NCBI RefSeq assembly: GCF_042675965.1
Contig: NZ_JBHTKJ010000063.1
Location: forward strand, 1 to 35,355
Direction: 5' to 3'
Source: Virgibacillus_R byunsanensis
Lineage (GTDB): Bacteria; Bacillota; Bacilli; Bacillales; Amphibacillaceae
DNA: 35,355 nt
The position numbers and the translations under genes were made by a program. This document shows, piece after piece, positions 32,809-35,355 of this stretch (position 1 is the stretch's first letter; every line of letters starts with the position of its first letter). Below the pieces are notes generated by a model. It saw only the letters and a program-made list of their open reading frames with translations, made no database searches and was not told the origin of the DNA.

Positions 32809-33180
32809 ATGACAGACAAGTTTGAAACTGGTCAAATTCTAGAAGGCAAAGTTACTGGAATACAACCATATGGCGCGTTCGTTGCTTTAGACGAGGAAAT
32901 TCAAGGTTTAGTTCATATTTCGGAAGTTACACATGGATATGTGAAAGATATTAATGAACATTTAACTGTAGGAGATGGCGTAAAAGTAAAAATTCTAAAT
33001 ATAGATGAAGAAAAAAATAAAGTGTCTTTATCTATCCGCGCTACAGAAGAAGCACCAAAAAAACGTACGAATGTAGAAAAGAAGCAACCAGCAAGTCAGC
33101 AAGATAACTCAAATGCTGGGTTCAATTCTTTAAAGGACAAGTTAGAAGATTGGATCGAGCAATCTACTTTCAAGAAGTAA
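32809..33180 (+). CDS. yugI: S1 RNA-binding protein, general stress protein 13 (YugI)
   Basis: The protein is 123 aa. A single S1 domain spans about residues 6-76: EGKVTGIQPYGAFVALDEEI, LVHISEVTHGYV and KVSLSIRATE are its classic blocks. A Lys/Gln-rich linker and a short C-terminal tail (FNSLKDKLEDWIEQ) follow. Family members (GSP13) bind RNA and may associate with ribosomes. A TTG three codons upstream (32800) is inside the spacer; AGGAG lies 9 nt before the ATG at 32809. Confidence 0.92.
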   Translation: MTDKFETGQILEGKVTGIQPYGAFVALDEEIQGLVHISEVTHGYVKDINEHLTVGDGVKVKILNIDEEKNKVSLSIRATEEAPKKRTNVEKKQPASQQDNSNAGFNSLKDKLEDWIEQSTFKK

Positions 33181-33186
33181 TACTAC

Positions 33187-33234
33187 AAAAGGGCTTACAC
33201 AAGTTTAATAACATAACTGTGAGCCCTTTTTCTA
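33187..33234. terminator. Bidirectional terminator, yugI / yuzA
   Basis: AAAAGGGCT-ACA pairs with TGT-AGCCCTTTT over a long AT-rich loop, with T runs at each end, between the convergent genes. Confidence 0.75.
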
Positions 33235-33237
33235 TTA

Positions 33238-33477
33238 CTATGTGTCTGTCCTTGGTTCTGCTTCCTCCACAAAAGATTCATCAGGTCTAAATAGTAACGA
33301 AAGCGCCACTAAACCACTTATTCCAACTAACGTATATATAACTCTTGCAAAAGCTCCACTTTGTTCTCCACCGCCAAAAACTGCTGCTACTAAATCAAAT
33401 TGAAATAAACCAATCAGTCCCCAGTTAATTGCGCCAATAATTATTAGTGCTAAGGCAATCCTTTGTAACCCACTCAT
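33238..33477 (-). CDS. yuzA: DUF378 small membrane protein (YuzA)
   Basis: The protein has 79 aa. Two hydrophobic segments (about residues 5-25, LALIIIGAINWGLIGLFQFD, and 40-63, ARVIYTLVGISGLVALSLL) flank a GGGEQS loop, as in DUF378 proteins. The N-terminus is MSGLQRIALALI and the tail is acidic. AGGAGG lies about 7 nt before the ATG. Function unknown; gene order yugI-yuzA-pgi resembles B. subtilis. Confidence 0.88.
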   Translation of the reverse strand: MSGLQRIALALIIIGAINWGLIGLFQFDLVAAVFGGGEQSGAFARVIYTLVGISGLVALSLLFRPDESFVEEAEPRTDT

Positions 33478-33629
33478 TATTAAACCTCCTTTAATAGTAT
33501 TTACTCAATCAGTTTTTCCCATTTTAAGAAATATATACAAAATCCAAAGACGTGTTTACTTAATTGATTTCTAAAATTCAATAGTATAAAGTAAACATGA
33601 AACCTTGATTGAATGTAGGGAGGAAAACG

Positions 33630-34979
33630 ATGTCACACATAACATTCACATATGATAGTGCGCTTCCATTTGTTAACCAAAGTGAGTTAAATCATGTAGA
33701 GGGATTTATACAATCGGCACACCATGCTTTACACAACAAAACAGGAGCAGGAAACGATTTTTTAGGCTGGGTGGATTTGCCTCAAAAATATAACAAAGAG
33801 GAATTTTCTCGTATAAAATCAGCTGCTAAAAAGATCAAACAAGATACAGATATTCTACTAGTAATCGGTATTGGTGGGTCTTATTTAGGGGCACGGGCTG
33901 CACTTGAGATGCTTAATCACTCCTTTCAACAACTACTTTCAAAAGAAGATAGAGAATCACCTCAAGTTATTTTTGTTGGACATCACATGAGCTCAACCTA
34001 TATGAGTGAATTATTTGATGTACTAGAAAATAAAGATGTATCGATTAATGTAATTTCGAAAAGTGGAACAACAACTGAACCAGCATTAGCTTTTCGTATT
34101 TTCAAAAAATACATAGTAGATAAATACGGTAAAGAAGAAGCGAAAAAGCGTATCTATGCTACAACTGATAAGGAAAAAGGGGCACTTAAAACAGCTGCAG
34201 ATAAAGCAGGTTATGAAACTTTTGTTATACCTGATGACGTTGGTGGCCGCTTTTCAGTATTAACGGCTGTAGGACTTTTACCAATTGCTGTTAGTGGTAT
34301 TTCTATTGATGACATCATGCGAGGTGCGAGTGATGCAATGGACGATTTAACAAATCCATCTTTAGAATCTAATCCTGCATACCAATATGCCGCTGTTCGG
34401 AATGTTTTATATAACAAAGGAAAAACAATCGAAATGCTAGTTAATTATGAACCACAACTCCAATACGTTGCTGAATGGTGGAAACAGTTATTTGGTGAAA
34501 GTGAAGGAAAAGACCAAAAAGGAATCTTCCCAGCATCAGCAAACTTTACAACAGATTTGCACTCATTAGGACAATACATCCAAGATGGCCGCAGAGATTT
34601 ATTTGAAACGGTTTTACATGTAAAAAAACCTTATAAAGAAATTACATTAGAGCAAAATGAATCAAATTCGGATGGTCTAAACTATCTAGCTGGAAAAACA
34701 ATTCATGAAATTAATGATAAAGCATTTCAAGGTACATTATTAGCCCACACAGATGGTAATGTTCCAAATTTAATTATTGAGTTACCGAAACTAGATGCAT
34801 ATACATTTGGCTACATGGTCTACTTCTTTGAAAAAGCATGTGCAATTAGTGGGTATATATTAGGGGTCAATCCATTTGATCAACCCGGGGTCGAAGCATA
34901 TAAGAAAAACATGTTCGCATTACTTGGAAAGCCTGGATTTGAAGAAGAGAAAAAGAAATTGGAAAATCGATTGAAATAA
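33630..34979 (+). CDS. pgi: Glucose-6-phosphate isomerase
   Basis: Interconverts glucose-6-phosphate and fructose-6-phosphate in glycolysis. It has 449 aa, as in B. subtilis. Sugar-phosphate binding motifs are VIGIGGSYLGARAAL (about residue 73), ISKSGTTTEPA (about residue 142) and DDVGGRFSVLTAVGL (about residue 198). The catalytic Glu is in LFGESEGKD (about residue 290), HSLGQYIQDG follows, and the C-terminal catalytic Lys is in VEAYKKNMFALLGKPGF. A TTG at 33609 is in frame, but GGGAGG precedes the ATG at 33630 by about 8 nt. Confidence 0.97.
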   Translation: MSHITFTYDSALPFVNQSELNHVEGFIQSAHHALHNKTGAGNDFLGWVDLPQKYNKEEFSRIKSAAKKIKQDTDILLVIGIGGSYLGARAALEMLNHSFQQLLSKEDRESPQVIFVGHHMSSTYMSELFDVLENKDVSINVISKSGTTTEPALAFRIFKKYIVDKYGKEEAKKRIYATTDKEKGALKTAADKAGYETFVIPDDVGGRFSVLTAVGLLPIAVSGISIDDIMRGASDAMDDLTNPSLESNPAYQYAAVRNVLYNKGKTIEMLVNYEPQLQYVAEWWKQLFGESEGKDQKGIFPASANFTTDLHSLGQYIQDGRRDLFETVLHVKKPYKEITLEQNESNSDGLNYLAGKTIHEINDKAFQGTLLAHTDGNVPNLIIELPKLDAYTFGYMVYFFEKACAISGYILGVNPFDQPGVEAYKKNMFALLGKPGFEEEKKKLENRLK

Positions 34980-35079
34980 AAGGTTGTTTTCGCACGCATT
35001 GTTGTTTTTCCATCTTCATAGTTGATATAAAATGCGACATAACTTGAGATGATGGTTGGTGCTGTTACTCGCTCTGGAA

Positions 35080-35185
35080 ATACACTTCGCTTTTCGCGCG
35101 CGGCTGGTGAGTTCTTCATACTGACGCCTTTTTAGAATCTCACCTATGCCTATCCTCCCGCAGGACAAGGAAAACTTGGGCAGCA
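35080..35185 (-). repeat. Degenerate Bacillaceae GC-rich intergenic repeat
   Basis: CTCGCTCTGGAAA...TCGCGCGCGGCTGGTGAG, then TCTCACCTATGCC and CTCCCGCAGGAC, resemble a decayed copy of the interspersed TCCTGCGGGA-type repeat common in Bacillus genomes. No credible gene lies between pgi (34979) and the window end; the stretch at 35000-35080 shows nothing I can name. Confidence 0.45.
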
Positions 35186-35307
35186 TTACATCGCACGCAG
35201 AAAATTGGTTTGTATTATCAAGGAGTCTCCGTGTATTCCGGCTGCTAATATAGTGCTATCTGATAATTAATAGCAGCATAGCGAGAATAAACTTATAATG
35301 CAGCTTT

Positions 35308-35355
35308 ACCAGTCAGGGTGAGCGAAGGGAGGTGACTCCTGCGGGAACAGCACGT
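35308..35355 (+). repeat. Start of a second GC-rich Bacillaceae repeat, cut by the window edge
   Basis: GTGAGCGAAGGGAGGTGACT then CCTGCGGGAACAGCACG is the well-preserved start of the same interspersed repeat, in inverted orientation to the degenerate copy at 35080. It is truncated by the end of the window. Confidence 0.6.

Overview
The window reads as chromosomal core from a low-GC Gram-positive member of the Bacillaceae, most like the Virgibacillus/Oceanobacillus/Lentibacillus group. This rests on AT-rich sequence, strong AGGAGG ribosome sites, T-box and S-box leaders, and gene content and order resembling the B. subtilis ytwF/leuS, ytqB-ytpB-ytoA, asnB-metK-pckA-ytlACD-ytkD, men and yugO-yugN-yugI-yuzA-pgi neighbourhoods. 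The genus is an inference. Most genes are ordinary housekeeping genes. The unusual material lies between them.

Layout. Positions 1-210 hold tandem rRNA-operon promoters and the start of a 16S leader, reading leftward out of the window. Then come a rhodanese (ytwF), an unrecognised secreted protein and leuS with its T-box leader. Next is a gene-poor stretch (4.8-5.34 kb) with a decayed ABC ATPase and an eleven-unit TTGATC repeat array. It is followed by mnmM/ytqB, ytpB, ytoA, a C39-like membrane peptidase, asnB, metK with a SAM riboswitch, pckA with a CcpN-like operator, an SsuA/ThiY-like ABC transporter (ytlA-C-D), the NUDIX hydrolase ytkD and two small unknown genes. A Fur-box-linked siderophore ATPase (yusV-like) follows. 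The menaquinone genes come next: menF-menD-menH-menB, a histidine phosphatase and menE on the minus strand, with menA and menI on the plus strand. No menC is seen. The right end holds an M42 aminopeptidase, a thioredoxin-like protein, the K+ channel yugO, yugN, yugI, yuzA and pgi.

Intergenic structure. A composite repeat of 367-504 nt occurs three times (4168-4534, 10692-11069, 18858-19361). Every copy carries a perfect DnaA box TTATCCACA. Copies B and C contain a 78-nt two-hairpin module that copy A lacks, and copy C has a further insertion of about 59 nt. A related two-hairpin element of about 88 nt occurs three times just upstream of leuS, menI and yugO. As a result the leuS T-box is separated from leuS by almost 500 nt of repeat DNA. 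An FMN riboswitch at 29119-29265 has no gene downstream on its own strand. Read-through would run antisense to menI and menA, which makes it the best candidate here for an undescribed regulatory arrangement.
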